A stretch of 10,487 nucleotides of DNA from Treponema sp. (GTDB lineage: Bacteria; Spirochaetota; Spirochaetia; Treponematales; Breznakiellaceae), in assembly GCA_031270205.1 (NCBI GenBank), contig JAISYA010000177.1:1-10487 (forward strand). Direction: 5' to 3'. Below are positions 1-6,413 of this stretch, one piece after another. Each line of letters opens with the position of its first letter. The stretch's first letter is position 1. The translations under genes were made by a program, and so were the position numbers. A model generated the notes under the pieces. The model worked only from the letters and a program-made list of their open reading frames with translations. It did not search any database and was not told the DNA's origin.

Positions 1-2
1 AA

Positions 3-113
3 CGCAGTTTTGCAAGGCTTTAGCCTGAAAAACTGCAAGAGCCTGGTCCAAAACCGTGCCCCCGGCTATGCCGGGAACGTGAGCGCACAGTCAATTAGTT
101 TTGGAACAGGCTC
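3..113 (+). repeat. Structured intergenic repeat element, copy 1 (left end may lie outside the window)
   Basis: A near copy lies in opposite orientation at 8965-9088. Over the best block (48-113 against 8965-9030 reversed) 59 of 66 bases are identical by my alignment. The element folds strongly. GCAGTTTT (4-11) pairs with AAAACTGC (29-36) around an AGGCT/AGCCT inner stem. A 16-base arm (39-54) pairs with 98-113 with one mismatch (G46/A106). Inside that loop CCCGGC (61-66) pairs with GCCGGG (70-75). There is no transposase or long open frame. It could be a REP/MITE-like element or a structured leader RNA; the sequence alone does not decide. The nearest downstream gene on the same strand is the nitroreductase, about 95 bases away. 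Confidence 0.75.
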
Positions 114-121
114 AGGTGATA

Positions 122-150
122 TAGTTTTTTGAAGAGCCATTTGCTAGAAT
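122..150 (+). promoter_or_regulatory. Candidate extended -10 promoter for the nitroreductase gene
   Basis: TAGAAT at 145-150 is preceded by TG one base upstream (142-143), giving an extended -10 element. The -35 position 17 bases upstream (TAGTTT, 122-127) is a poor match. Transcription would start near 157, about 50 bases before the ATG at 210. This is the best candidate in the gap, but it is weaker than the other promoters in the window. Confidence 0.35.
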
Positions 151-209
151 GAAACGTCCCTGAATCCGCCCTGTTTTCGGGGAAATGAACTATCTTTCAG
201 GAGGATACC

Positions 210-764
210 ATGTCCAATGCAACTTTTGACGCGATTTTTTCACGGCGTTCCTGCCGGGCCTATACCGGCGCCACGGTAGACGATGAAACCGTGGAGCTGC
301 TCGCAAAGGCAGCCCTGGCCGCTCCCAGCGGGAACAATGCCCAGCCGGTAAACGTGATTGTAGTACAAAATGTTCCCCTCATCCTGGAACTTGAAAAGGC
401 GGTTGTTGATTATTTTATTAAAACCGGCAATGAAGCGATAATTGAACGCCTCAAGTCGCGGAAGAACAAGATTTTCTACAACGCCTCCACCGTGTTTTTC
501 CTCGCGGTAAAAAACAAATCCGCTATCGACGCGGGCATTATGTCGGCGCACCTGGCCATTGCCGCGACATCTCTGGGGCTTGCCAACATCATCCTCGGTC
601 TGCCCCGCGTGGTGTTTGAAGATCCGGACACCGCGTCCTACTGGAGGGAAAAACTCGCTTTTCCCGAAGGCTGCGATTACGGTCTTGCCGTTGCGGTTGG
701 ATACGCCGCCGACGAGGGCAAGCCCCACGAGATTGATCCGGAGAAGCTCAGTTATATCAAATAG
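210..764 (+). CDS. Nitroreductase-family FMN oxidoreductase
   Basis: This is a 184-residue protein of the small nitroreductase fold, a group of FMN-dependent NAD(P)H oxidoreductases that usually act as homodimers in the cytoplasm. The N-terminal SRRSCRAY (11-18) matches the arginine/serine phosphate-binding stretch for FMN. AAPSGNNAQP (37-46) is the second flavin-binding loop. GIMSAHLAIAATSLGL (109-124) is the conserved central helix, and AVAVGYA (160-166) is the C-terminal glycine motif. The length is typical for the short members. The ATG has a strong AGGAGG at 199-204 with a five-base spacer. A CopZ-like gene follows 54 bases later but probably has its own promoter. The physiological substrate is unknown; nitroaromatic reduction is only the family name. 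There is no sign of truncation. Confidence 0.9.
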   Translation: MSNATFDAIFSRRSCRAYTGATVDDETVELLAKAALAAPSGNNAQPVNVIVVQNVPLILELEKAVVDYFIKTGNEAIIERLKSRKNKIFYNASTVFFLAVKNKSAIDAGIMSAHLAIAATSLGLANIILGLPRVVFEDPDTASYWREKLAFPEGCDYGLAVAVGYAADEGKPHEIDPEKLSYIK

Positions 765-774
765 GATTGGGAAG

Positions 775-802
775 TTGACAAAAAACTGAAATCCTTTATT
801 CT
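775..802 (+). promoter_or_regulatory. Promoter for the HMA-domain gene
   Basis: TTGACA (775-780) is a perfect -35 and lies 16 bases before TATTCT (797-802), a four-of-six -10. It begins only ten bases after the nitroreductase stop. The predicted start lies close to the Shine-Dalgarno GGGAGG (808-813), so the leader would be very short. It would allow the metal-binding protein to be expressed apart from the nitroreductase. Confidence 0.5.
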
Positions 803-818
803 GTCATGGGAGGCTAAC

Positions 819-1028
819 ATGGAAAAGAAAACGTTAAAGGTTGAAGGAATGTCCTGCGAACACTGTGTCAAGGCGGTGAACAATGCCGTAAGCGCGCTGC
901 CCGGTCTGGCGGACGTGTCGGTTGATCTAAAGGGCGGAACCGTGTCCTTTAATTACGATCCGGCCAAAACGCCGCTTGAAACCGTTCAGGCGGCGATTGT
1001 CGACGCCGGATACGAGGCGCACAGTTAG
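819..1028 (+). CDS. Heavy-metal-associated (HMA) domain protein, CopZ-like metallochaperone
   Basis: This 69-residue protein is a single ferredoxin-like HMA domain. It carries the metal-binding loop GMSCEHC (10-16), with Cys13 and Cys16 as the expected ligands for Cu(I) or a similar soft metal. The flanking pattern KTLKVEG before the loop and DAGYEA near the C-terminus are typical of CopZ and of the N-terminal domains of copper P-type ATPases. As a free-standing soluble domain it would shuttle metal to an exporter or sensor, but no copper ATPase or CopY/CsoR regulator is present in this window. GGGAGG lies five bases before the ATG. Its stop codon (TAG, 1026-1028) overlaps the stop of the convergent rhomboid gene, and no terminator hairpin separates them. 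Confidence 0.9.
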   Translation: MEKKTLKVEGMSCEHCVKAVNNAVSALPGLADVSVDLKGGTVSFNYDPAKTPLETVQAAIVDAGYEAHS

Positions 1029-1663
1029 CGTCCGGTAAGCCTGCGCCAGGGGTTCATGCCGAAGCGGGCGAGAAAATAGATCCAGCCGAAGCCAAAACCT
1101 GCCAGGTGGGTAAAATGGGCCACGCCGCTGTTCATGCCGGTAACTGAAAAGAAAAGCTCCAGGGCGGTAAAGCCCAGCACCATGACCGGGGCGCGTAGCG
1201 GCAGGATGCCCCACAGATAGATAATCGAGTCCGGAAAGAACACCGCGTACGCAAGCTCTACCGCGAACAGCGCGCCGGACGCGCCCATGAGAATAACGCC
1301 GTTAGCGCCGGTCAGACAGTACACTGCGAAGGAAAACACCCCCGCGAAAACCCCGGTTAAAAGATAAAAAAGCAGAAATTCGATGCTGCCCATCTGGCGT
1401 TCAACCTGGGTCCCGAAAATAAAAAGGCCGAGCATGTTAAAGAGGATGTGGCTGAACCCGCCGTGAACGAACATGTACGAAACAAAAGTCCAAACCCATC
1501 CCTGCATGACCATAACGGGTATCATGGACAAACGCAGCGTCAGGAACCTTCTGAATTCCCAGCCGAAAAACTGCGTCATTAAAAAAATGAGCGCGTTGAT
1601 TCCGATAAGCCAGTACACTACATTGTCGTTCCGGTAGCGGAAAGGCCGTCTTAGTATGTTCAT
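1025..1663 (-). CDS. Rhomboid-family intramembrane serine protease
   Basis: This 212-residue integral membrane protein has about six hydrophobic helices and matches the compact bacterial rhomboid core. The catalytic serine sits in GASG (127-130, Ser129). The partner histidine is in THLAGF (His186, second-last helix). The oxyanion-helix motif HILFN supplies His72 and Asn76, equivalent to HxxxN of E. coli GlpG. The WxxR-type loop 1 region is present (RQMGSIEFLLFY, 89-100). It should cleave transmembrane substrates at the inner membrane; the substrate is unknown. It follows the dihydrouridine synthase gene by 31 bases, but a good promoter lies in that gap and there is no Shine-Dalgarno before the ATG, so it may be translated from a leaderless mRNA. 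Its stop overlaps the HMA gene stop by convergent overlap. Confidence 0.92.
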   Translation of the reverse strand: MNILRRPFRYRNDNVVYWLIGINALIFLMTQFFGWEFRRFLTLRLSMIPVMVMQGWVWTFVSYMFVHGGFSHILFNMLGLFIFGTQVERQMGSIEFLLFYLLTGVFAGVFSFAVYCLTGANGVILMGASGALFAVELAYAVFFPDSIIYLWGILPLRAPVMVLGFTALELFFSVTGMNSGVAHFTHLAGFGFGWIYFLARFGMNPWRRLTGR

Positions 1664-1669
1664 GATCCA

Positions 1670-1698
1670 AGCATAGGAATTAACGGGGCGGAGGTCAA
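1670..1698 (-). promoter_or_regulatory. Promoter for the rhomboid gene, possibly giving a leaderless mRNA
   Basis: Read on the minus strand, TTGACC (1698-1693) is followed after exactly 17 bases by TATGCT (1675-1670). The -35 overlaps the stop codon of the dihydrouridine synthase gene. The ATG begins at 1663, only six bases past the -10, which is where transcription itself would start. No GGAGG-like site precedes the ATG. Confidence 0.55.
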
Positions 1699-2774
1699 CC
1701 TTGCCTGCCGGTATGCGCCGTCACAATTCGGCGGTAATCGGCGATGCTTTCCGCGTGAACCAGTTCGTTCCGCAACGCGGCGGCGCCGCTCATTCCCCGC
1801 CCGCCATTGGCCGCGCCGGCGGCTTTGGTGTAGGCGCAGAATTGTTTGCGCATTTCAAGGCAGGCGGCGCGCTCGCCAATATCGGCGGCCAGCAGTTCCA
1901 GATGGCGGAAGGCGGCCTCCAGCCGGGCGGAGAAGGGCGGCGGTTCCCACACGGCGTTTTCCAGCAGCGAACGGGCGGCGGGAAAAATAAACGGGTTGCC
2001 CATGGCGCCCCTGGCGAACATCACCGCGGCGCAGCCGGTTTCACGCAGCATCCGCCCGGCGTCTTCCGGGGTGTACAGATCGCCGGAACCGGTAACCGGA
2101 ACCGCCAGCCGCGTGACCAGGTCGGCGATGTGGGACCAGTCGCTTTTACCGCCGTAGCCCTGGCTCCTTGAGCGGGGGTGCAGGCTCACCATGGCGGCCC
2201 CGGCCTCCACGGCAACGCGGGCGCATTCGGCGTAATTGATTGAACCCTGGTCCCAGCCGGAACGGATTTTGATCGTTACCGGGATGCCCCCCGGATATTC
2301 CCGCGCGGCCCTCACGGCCGCTTCCACCACCCGGCCCAGGCGGGCGGGGTCTTTCATCAGCGCCGAACCCGCCCCCGTTTTAACCACCTTGGGTACGGGG
2401 CAGCCGCCGTTGATATCCAGCGCGTCCGGCTGCAGGGGGGCCAAAAGCGAAGCCGCTTTGTAAATCGCCTCCGCCTCCGCGCCGAAAAGCTGAATCGCGT
2501 AACGCCGCTCGTTTTCCGCGCGGCGCACCATGCTTGATGCCGGAAACGGCTCCCGGCGCTTTACGGTCTCCAGGCCCGCTTTTCCGCCAAGCCCGTAACG
2601 GCCGGGATTGCGGTACAGGGCTTCCGCGGAGATCAATTCGGTAAAGGTAAAATCCGCGCCCTCCCCGGCGCAGATCGAACGGAAGGCCCGGTCGGAATAA
2701 CCTGCCACCGGCGCAAGAAACAGATTGCCCCCCAATTCAAGAGAGCCGATTTTAACGGGACGGTATAGGCTCAT
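1695..2774 (-). CDS. tRNA-dihydrouridine synthase (Dus family)
   Basis: This 359-residue FMN enzyme reduces specific uridines in tRNA D-loops using NAD(P)H. The N-terminal TIM barrel begins with LFLAPVAGYSDRAFR (18-32), the family FMN-binding start. QLFGAEAEA (95-103) and DINGGCPVPK (120-129) follow, with Cys125 as the expected catalytic acid. Further motifs are IKIRSGW (168-174), LHPRSRSQGY (198-207, His199) and GSGDLYT (229-235), then a C-terminal helical domain. A stretch at about 55-92, rich in Arg and Gly, lies between barrel strands and is longer than I would expect in many Dus proteins. The position of the modified uridine cannot be assigned from sequence; DusB-like is the nearest description. 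The start codon overlaps the TatD stop as ATGA and has no own Shine-Dalgarno, so translation is probably coupled. Confidence 0.92.
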   Translation of the reverse strand: MSLYRPVKIGSLELGGNLFLAPVAGYSDRAFRSICAGEGADFTFTELISAEALYRNPGRYGLGGKAGLETVKRREPFPASSMVRRAENERRYAIQLFGAEAEAIYKAASLLAPLQPDALDINGGCPVPKVVKTGAGSALMKDPARLGRVVEAAVRAAREYPGGIPVTIKIRSGWDQGSINYAECARVAVEAGAAMVSLHPRSRSQGYGGKSDWSHIADLVTRLAVPVTGSGDLYTPEDAGRMLRETGCAAVMFARGAMGNPFIFPAARSLLENAVWEPPPFSARLEAAFRHLELLAADIGERAACLEMRKQFCAYTKAAGAANGGRGMSGAAALRNELVHAESIADYRRIVTAHTGRQG

Positions 2775-3547
2775 TCATTCGGCAGACCGAAGAACCGGTT
2801 CGAATTCTCCCAAAGCCGGGCCGCAAGTTCCCCCTCTTCCATTTCCAGCATTTCGGCGAGAAAACGGGCGGTAAGGGGGAGGTACTTGGGCATGTTCCGC
2901 TTGCCCCGGTGGTCCGCGGGGACCATGAAGGGGCTTTCGGACTCGATAAGAATCCGGTCCAGAGGCACGACACCGACCGTTTCATGGAGATTCCGGGCGT
3001 TCCGGTAGGTAAGATTGCCCGCGAAAGAAAAGTAAAGGTTAAGCTCCAGGGCTTTTGCGGCGTAGGCCGCGTCTTCGGAGTAACAGTGGAGCGCCCCGCC
3101 TTTGGAAGGCAGGCGGTCCCGGAGTATGTCCAGCACGTCGTGGCCCGCGTCCCGGTTGTGGATGATAACCGGCAGGTTGAGCTTGCCAGCCAGGTCAAGC
3201 TGGGTGATAAACAGCTCAATCTGGGAGTTTTTGTCCCCGAATTTACGGTAATAGTCCAGACCGATTTCCCCTACGGCAATCACCCGTGGAAGCTGGACGC
3301 TCTGCTCTATGATCTGGAGCCAGTCCCTGCCGGGGTTCTGCACCTCCGAGGGGCTGACCCCCACGGCGTGGTACACGTGGACCGCGGACTTAAGGTTTTC
3401 ATACACCTGTGTAAAGTCGTGAAGACTGTTACAAATAGAGACGATGCGGGAAACCCCGGCCTGCCGAGCTTCCTGTATTACTATTAACTGCTCAATGGGG
3501 TCATCAACAATAAGCCCCACATGGGCGTGAGTATCGAAATACTGCAT
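2771..3547 (-). CDS. TatD-family metal-dependent hydrolase (putative DNase)
   Basis: This 258-residue protein is a TIM-barrel amidohydrolase-like enzyme of the TatD group, whose characterised members are metal-dependent nucleases. The metal ligands can be traced: HAH (His7, His9), GEIGLD (Glu94), IIHNRD (His130) and LHCY (His154). The usual final ligand sits in the family motif ETD(A/S)P. Here it reads ESESP (202-206), so the aspartate is replaced by Glu204. The usual GxHP loop also reads GVSP (63-66). The fold is clearly kept, but activity may differ from standard TatD. It is the first gene of an operon with the dihydrouridine synthase (ATGA overlap) behind a near-consensus promoter. No strong Shine-Dalgarno precedes the ATG. 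Confidence 0.9.
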   Translation of the reverse strand: MQYFDTHAHVGLIVDDPIEQLIVIQEARQAGVSRIVSICNSLHDFTQVYENLKSAVHVYHAVGVSPSEVQNPGRDWLQIIEQSVQLPRVIAVGEIGLDYYRKFGDKNSQIELFITQLDLAGKLNLPVIIHNRDAGHDVLDILRDRLPSKGGALHCYSEDAAYAAKALELNLYFSFAGNLTYRNARNLHETVGVVPLDRILIESESPFMVPADHRGKRNMPKYLPLTARFLAEMLEMEEGELAARLWENSNRFFGLPNE

Positions 3548-3598
3548 GGCTTAGTCCAAATGGTAAGAAATCAGAAATTGTCCAAACTGGATGACCCT

Positions 3599-3628
3599 AT
3601 TATACCACAGCCCGCCGGATATAGTCAA
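3599..3628 (-). promoter_or_regulatory. Strong promoter for the tatD-like/dus operon
   Basis: On the minus strand, TTGACT (3628-3623) and a perfect TATAAT (3604-3599) are separated by 18 bases. Transcription would start near 3591, leaving a leader of about 45 bases before the ATG at 3547. The leader contains TTTGGAC twice (minus strand, 3586-3580 and 3560-3554), spaced by 26 bases. The -35 lies just eight bases beyond the stop codon of the upstream SDR gene, so the two units are tightly packed. Confidence 0.8.
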
Positions 3629-3635
3629 CAAAATT

Positions 3636-4391
3636 TTAATCCATATAATATCCGCCGTTGATATTGACGTTTTCCCCGTTTATAAAGCCCGCTTCGTCCG
3701 AGGCAAGGAACAGCATAAGATGGGACATATCCTCGACCGTACCCAGGCGGCGGACGGGTATTTTGTCCGCGGCGTCTTTTTTCCGGCCTTCGTCCCAATA
3801 GGCCATGAGGTTGGTCATAACCGCGTGGGGGGCGATGCTGTTGCATGTAACGCCGAAAGGTCCAAGCTGATAGGCTACGGATCGGGTAACGCTGAGCAGA
3901 GCGCCCTTGGAAGCTCCGTATACATAGGTGGTTGAGTGATCGCCCATTTTACCGCAGATCGAAGAAACATTGATAATGCGGCCGTATTTCTGGTTTTTCA
4001 TAATGGGCGTTACCGCCCTTATCGCGTACAGCGCGCCCATTACGTTGATGCCGATGGTTTTTTCAAGAAGCTCGTCGGTAGTTTCCTCAATGGGGAAATT
4101 TTTCAATATGCCTGCGTTGTTGACAAGAATATCCAAGCGGCCGAAAGCGTTGACGGTTTGTTGAACCGCGTTTTCCACCTGCCGGCGATCCGAAACGTCA
4201 CATTCAAGGGCAAGGCATGACGCTCCCTCGCTTTTAAGGATTCCCTCAGCCACTTTCAGGGCTGTTGCGTCAATATCGGAAATGGCCACACAGGCCCCTT
4301 CTTTTGCCATGTCCAGCGCCGTCTGAAATCCTATGCCCTGCGCGGCTCCGGTTATAAACGCCGCCTTGCCGGTAAATCTGTCTTCACGCAT
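3636..4391 (-). CDS. Short-chain dehydrogenase/reductase (SDR), last gene of the catabolic block
   Basis: This is a 251-residue classical SDR with a complete active site. It has the cofactor loop TGAAQGIG (14-21), an acidic residue at the end of strand two (ISDID, Asp39) that favours NAD(H), NNAG (91-94), Asn116, Ser144 in NVSS, and the YxxxK pair Tyr158/Lys162. The C-terminal GGYYMD ending is the usual extended substrate loop tail. It would oxidise or reduce an alcohol/ketone, probably a sugar or polyol given its neighbours. I chose the ATG at 4391, because GGAGG (4401-4397) lies five bases upstream. An in-frame TTG at 4409 would place that ribosome site inside the coding region. It follows the unknown membrane protein by 73 bases with an inverted repeat in the gap. 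Confidence 0.92.
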   Translation of the reverse strand: MREDRFTGKAAFITGAAQGIGFQTALDMAKEGACVAISDIDATALKVAEGILKSEGASCLALECDVSDRRQVENAVQQTVNAFGRLDILVNNAGILKNFPIEETTDELLEKTIGINVMGALYAIRAVTPIMKNQKYGRIINVSSICGKMGDHSTTYVYGASKGALLSVTRSVAYQLGPFGVTCNSIAPHAVMTNLMAYWDEGRKKDAADKIPVRRLGTVEDMSHLMLFLASDEAGFINGENVNINGGYYMD

Positions 4392-4439
4392 ACATTCCTC
4401 CAATGCCAATTTAGTTTTCGGCGCTTATGGCCGATATTT

Positions 4440-4463
4440 TTGAAACCCGAACAGGGTTTTCAA
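4440..4463 (-). other. Inverted repeat between the unknown gene and the SDR gene
   Basis: On the minus strand TTGAAAACCC pairs with GGGTTTCAA around a five-base TGTTC loop, with one bulged A. It lies one base after the stop codon of the upstream gene. What follows is AAAATATCGG, not a T-run, so it is not a good intrinsic terminator. It could stabilise the 3' end, attenuate, or bind a regulator. Confidence 0.4.
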
Positions 4464-4464
4464 T

Positions 4465-5328
4465 TCAATGATCCGGTATTGCCTGCACAACCAGCGCCGT
4501 CTTGACTTCCCCCTCGTTTTCCAGCGGCTTTATCTGGTAAAGGTATCCGCCGTGTTTTATCACGGCGCTTCCCCCGCTTATCTCGGCGGACTTCGGATCG
4601 GTATACTGTTCTGCCAGCGCGCTGATTTTTTCCTTTAGCGCTTCGGCAGTGCCGCCAAAAGAATAGGCCCTGGAATAAAGCGGCGCGCCGGCATACACGT
4701 CCGGCGCGTAGGGGTTAAAATCGTACATTACATAGCCTTCACCGCTCTCTCCGGAAGCGAAGCCGCCGATTCCCGGAGCCGCAAGCGCCTCTTCGGGAAA
4801 CGCGCCGATTATTTTTTGCCGTATCAGGCCGGCGTATTCACCGGTCATTTCGACATTCACCTGAATTAGGTTTGTTACCTCGCTGAAGTAATTGGTAATT
4901 TCAACGGCCCGCTCACGGACAAAGCCCTTCAGGTTCAGGACGCCCGCGTCATTTCTGCCGCTTGCGCTTGGGCTTTCAAGAATTTCCTGATAATGGGACC
5001 TGATATCGTCAAGTTTTGCCCTCGTAGCGTAGACCAGGGTAAGGCTGCAACGCTCACCGGCATAGCTGAAGGCGCTGTAAACGGCAAAATCTTTTTGGCA
5101 GGAAGGGATATCCAGTTCTACAAGCGCTTCCGGCCAGCGGGAATCGGCAAGGTCCAAATTGCGGGCAATGCGCTTTTCTGAAGGCTTGCCCGGAAACGTG
5201 AAGGCAAAACTTTTTCCGGCCCAGGGCGCGGCAAAGCCGGCGCGGTACAGAATCACGATAAGCAGAGCGGCAATCACAATACCCGCGGCGGCAAGCAGAG
5301 TAAGAATCGTTGATTTGTCGGGCCTCAT
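4465..5328 (-). CDS. Unknown protein with one N-terminal membrane anchor
   Basis: I do not recognise this family. The 287-residue product begins MRPDKST, followed by one long hydrophobic helix (about 8-28) without a lipobox. It is therefore probably anchored in the inner membrane with the rest outside the cytoplasm. The remaining part appears to hold two similar alpha/beta units of about 100 residues. Each has a hydrophobic strand ending in tyrosine (LTLVYAT near 96-102; SRAYSF in the second half), a helix with a spaced-lysine pattern, then several strands. This resemblance is my inference. Two cysteines (Cys77, Cys94) could form a disulfide. The ATG at 5328 is 13 bases after the dehydrogenase stop, so it is co-transcribed. 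An in-frame TTG at 5340 lacks a ribosome site. It might be a sensor or scaffold, but nothing proves a role. Confidence 0.75.
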   Translation of the reverse strand: MRPDKSTILTLLAAAGIVIAALLIVILYRAGFAAPWAGKSFAFTFPGKPSEKRIARNLDLADSRWPEALVELDIPSCQKDFAVYSAFSYAGERCSLTLVYATRAKLDDIRSHYQEILESPSASGRNDAGVLNLKGFVRERAVEITNYFSEVTNLIQVNVEMTGEYAGLIRQKIIGAFPEEALAAPGIGGFASGESGEGYVMYDFNPYAPDVYAGAPLYSRAYSFGGTAEALKEKISALAEQYTDPKSAEISGGSAVIKHGGYLYQIKPLENEGEVKTALVVQAIPDH

Positions 5329-5341
5329 TGATGTTCCCAAT

Positions 5342-6364
5342 TCAGGGGGTAAGCACTACTTTGGCGTAGCGCATATCCATCACCCCCTGATAACCCTCAA
5401 GCCATTTTTCCATGGGAAGGATAGTGATCATTTTGGCAAAATCGTCTTTCCGCGCCGAAAGGAGCTTGACCGCTTCAGCCACATGCAGCGGCGTGGAATC
5501 GGAAGTGCCGTAAAGGATCAGCTCATTATAGTGGATCATCCGGCTGGACATATTGAGTTTTTCATGGTCCGGCGGAAGGCTGGCAAAATACGACACATAA
5601 CCGCCCTTGCGGGCATACGCCGGGGCAAGTTCCTGTACGCTTTGGGACGGCGCGGCAATTACCACGAGTTCAAAGCCCAGCCCGTTTGAAAGTTCCCGGT
5701 AACGCTTTTCAAGTTCATCAGGAGGAACGACGGTAAAGCCCAGCTCTTTGGCAATGTCCGTTTTATGGCCGGGGAAATCGCTGGTGATGATGTTTTTTAC
5801 CCCGGCGTTACGAATCGTGATGGCATGAAGCAGACCGATGGCGCCCAGCCCGATAACCACTACGTCTTCCATTTTATGTACCGGCGCGCGGGAAAGGCCG
5901 TTGATCACGCAGCTTAACGGTTCGGCTATAGCCGCCACCGGCGCGGGAATATCCTCAGGACATTTAACCAGGTGGCCGCCTGTAATCGCATCGGCGGGAA
6001 GCGGCAGGTATTCGGCCATTGCGCCGGGAATCTGGAAACCTATGGACCGCGGTTTGGCGCAGAGGTTGCGTTTCCCGATTTTGCAGTAATAACATTCCCC
6101 ACAGCCGATGGTAGGAGCCATTACCACGCGATCCCCTTTTTTGAACTCAGGGGTCTTGCTCTCCTCAATGCGGCCTACAAATTCATGCCCAACGGTTTGG
6201 GGATGGGTAAGGCGGTTATTGCCGGCGTTGTAGGCTTTGATATCCGTCCCGCAGACCGAAAAAGCCTCGGTCTTGACAAGGACGCCGCCGCTTTCACAGG
6301 GGGGAATTTCCACGCCGGTCTCAAGCCGCACATCTTTGACGCCGTACCACATTATTCTCTTCAT
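5342..6364 (-). CDS. Zinc-dependent medium-chain alcohol/polyol dehydrogenase
   Basis: This 340-residue MDR enzyme resembles the sorbitol/threonine dehydrogenase branch. Catalytic zinc ligands are Cys38 (VCGTD), His60 and Glu61 (GHE), with Glu148 (AEPL) as a further candidate. The structural zinc lobe has four cysteines (88, 91, 94, 102). The Rossmann motif GLGAIG spans 172-177, and Asp196 at the end of the next strand (TSDF) suggests NAD(H). It probably oxidises a secondary hydroxyl of a sugar, polyol or sugar acid in the cytoplasm. A clear AAGGAGAG precedes the ATG. The 49-base gap after the UroD-like gene holds a three-unit 11-bp tandem repeat. The unknown membrane protein follows after 13 bases. 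All key residues are present. Confidence 0.92.
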   Translation of the reverse strand: MKRIMWYGVKDVRLETGVEIPPCESGGVLVKTEAFSVCGTDIKAYNAGNNRLTHPQTVGHEFVGRIEESKTPEFKKGDRVVMAPTIGCGECYYCKIGKRNLCAKPRSIGFQIPGAMAEYLPLPADAITGGHLVKCPEDIPAPVAAIAEPLSCVINGLSRAPVHKMEDVVVIGLGAIGLLHAITIRNAGVKNIITSDFPGHKTDIAKELGFTVVPPDELEKRYRELSNGLGFELVVIAAPSQSVQELAPAYARKGGYVSYFASLPPDHEKLNMSSRMIHYNELILYGTSDSTPLHVAEAVKLLSARKDDFAKMITILPMEKWLEGYQGVMDMRYAKVVLTP

Positions 6365-6379
6365 TTTGTCTCTCCTTGC

Positions 6380-6412
6380 TCTTTTATCGATCTTTTATCG
6401 ATCTTTTATCCG
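6380..6412 (-). repeat. Three tandem 11-bp repeats between the UroD-like and dehydrogenase genes
   Basis: On the plus strand the units are TCTTTTATCGA (6380-6390), the same again (6391-6401), and TCTTTTATCCG (6402-6412). Each junction creates the palindrome ATCGAT or GATCGATC-like sequence. The array fills most of the gap and ends just before the Shine-Dalgarno of the dehydrogenase. One helical turn per unit would suit protein binding on one DNA face, but slippage origin is equally possible. Confidence 0.8.
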
Positions 6413-6413
6413 C

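Noticed and set aside
240..728. Long minus-strand open frame opposite the nitroreductase
   Set aside because: No recognisable motif; the plus strand has a strong Shine-Dalgarno and all nitroreductase motifs.
2909..3487. Long plus-strand open frame opposite the TatD gene
   Set aside because: Its product has no family motif, and the minus strand carries the clear TatD metal-binding motifs. It is an antisense shadow.
3554..3586. TTTGGAC direct repeat in the tatD leader as an operator or riboswitch
   Set aside because: Two 7-base copies 26 bases apart can easily arise by chance, and no fold or known motif supports them.
4392..4409. TTG start for the second SDR
   Set aside because: It places GGAGG inside the coding sequence, and the ATG at 4391 is ideally spaced.
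4440..4463. Intrinsic terminator after the unknown gene
   Set aside because: The hairpin is fair but is followed by A residues, not T residues, on the transcribed strand. It is listed only as an inverted repeat.
5329..5340. TTG start for the unknown membrane protein
   Set aside because: No ribosome site precedes it, while the ATG at 5328 gives a normal short basic start before the membrane helix.
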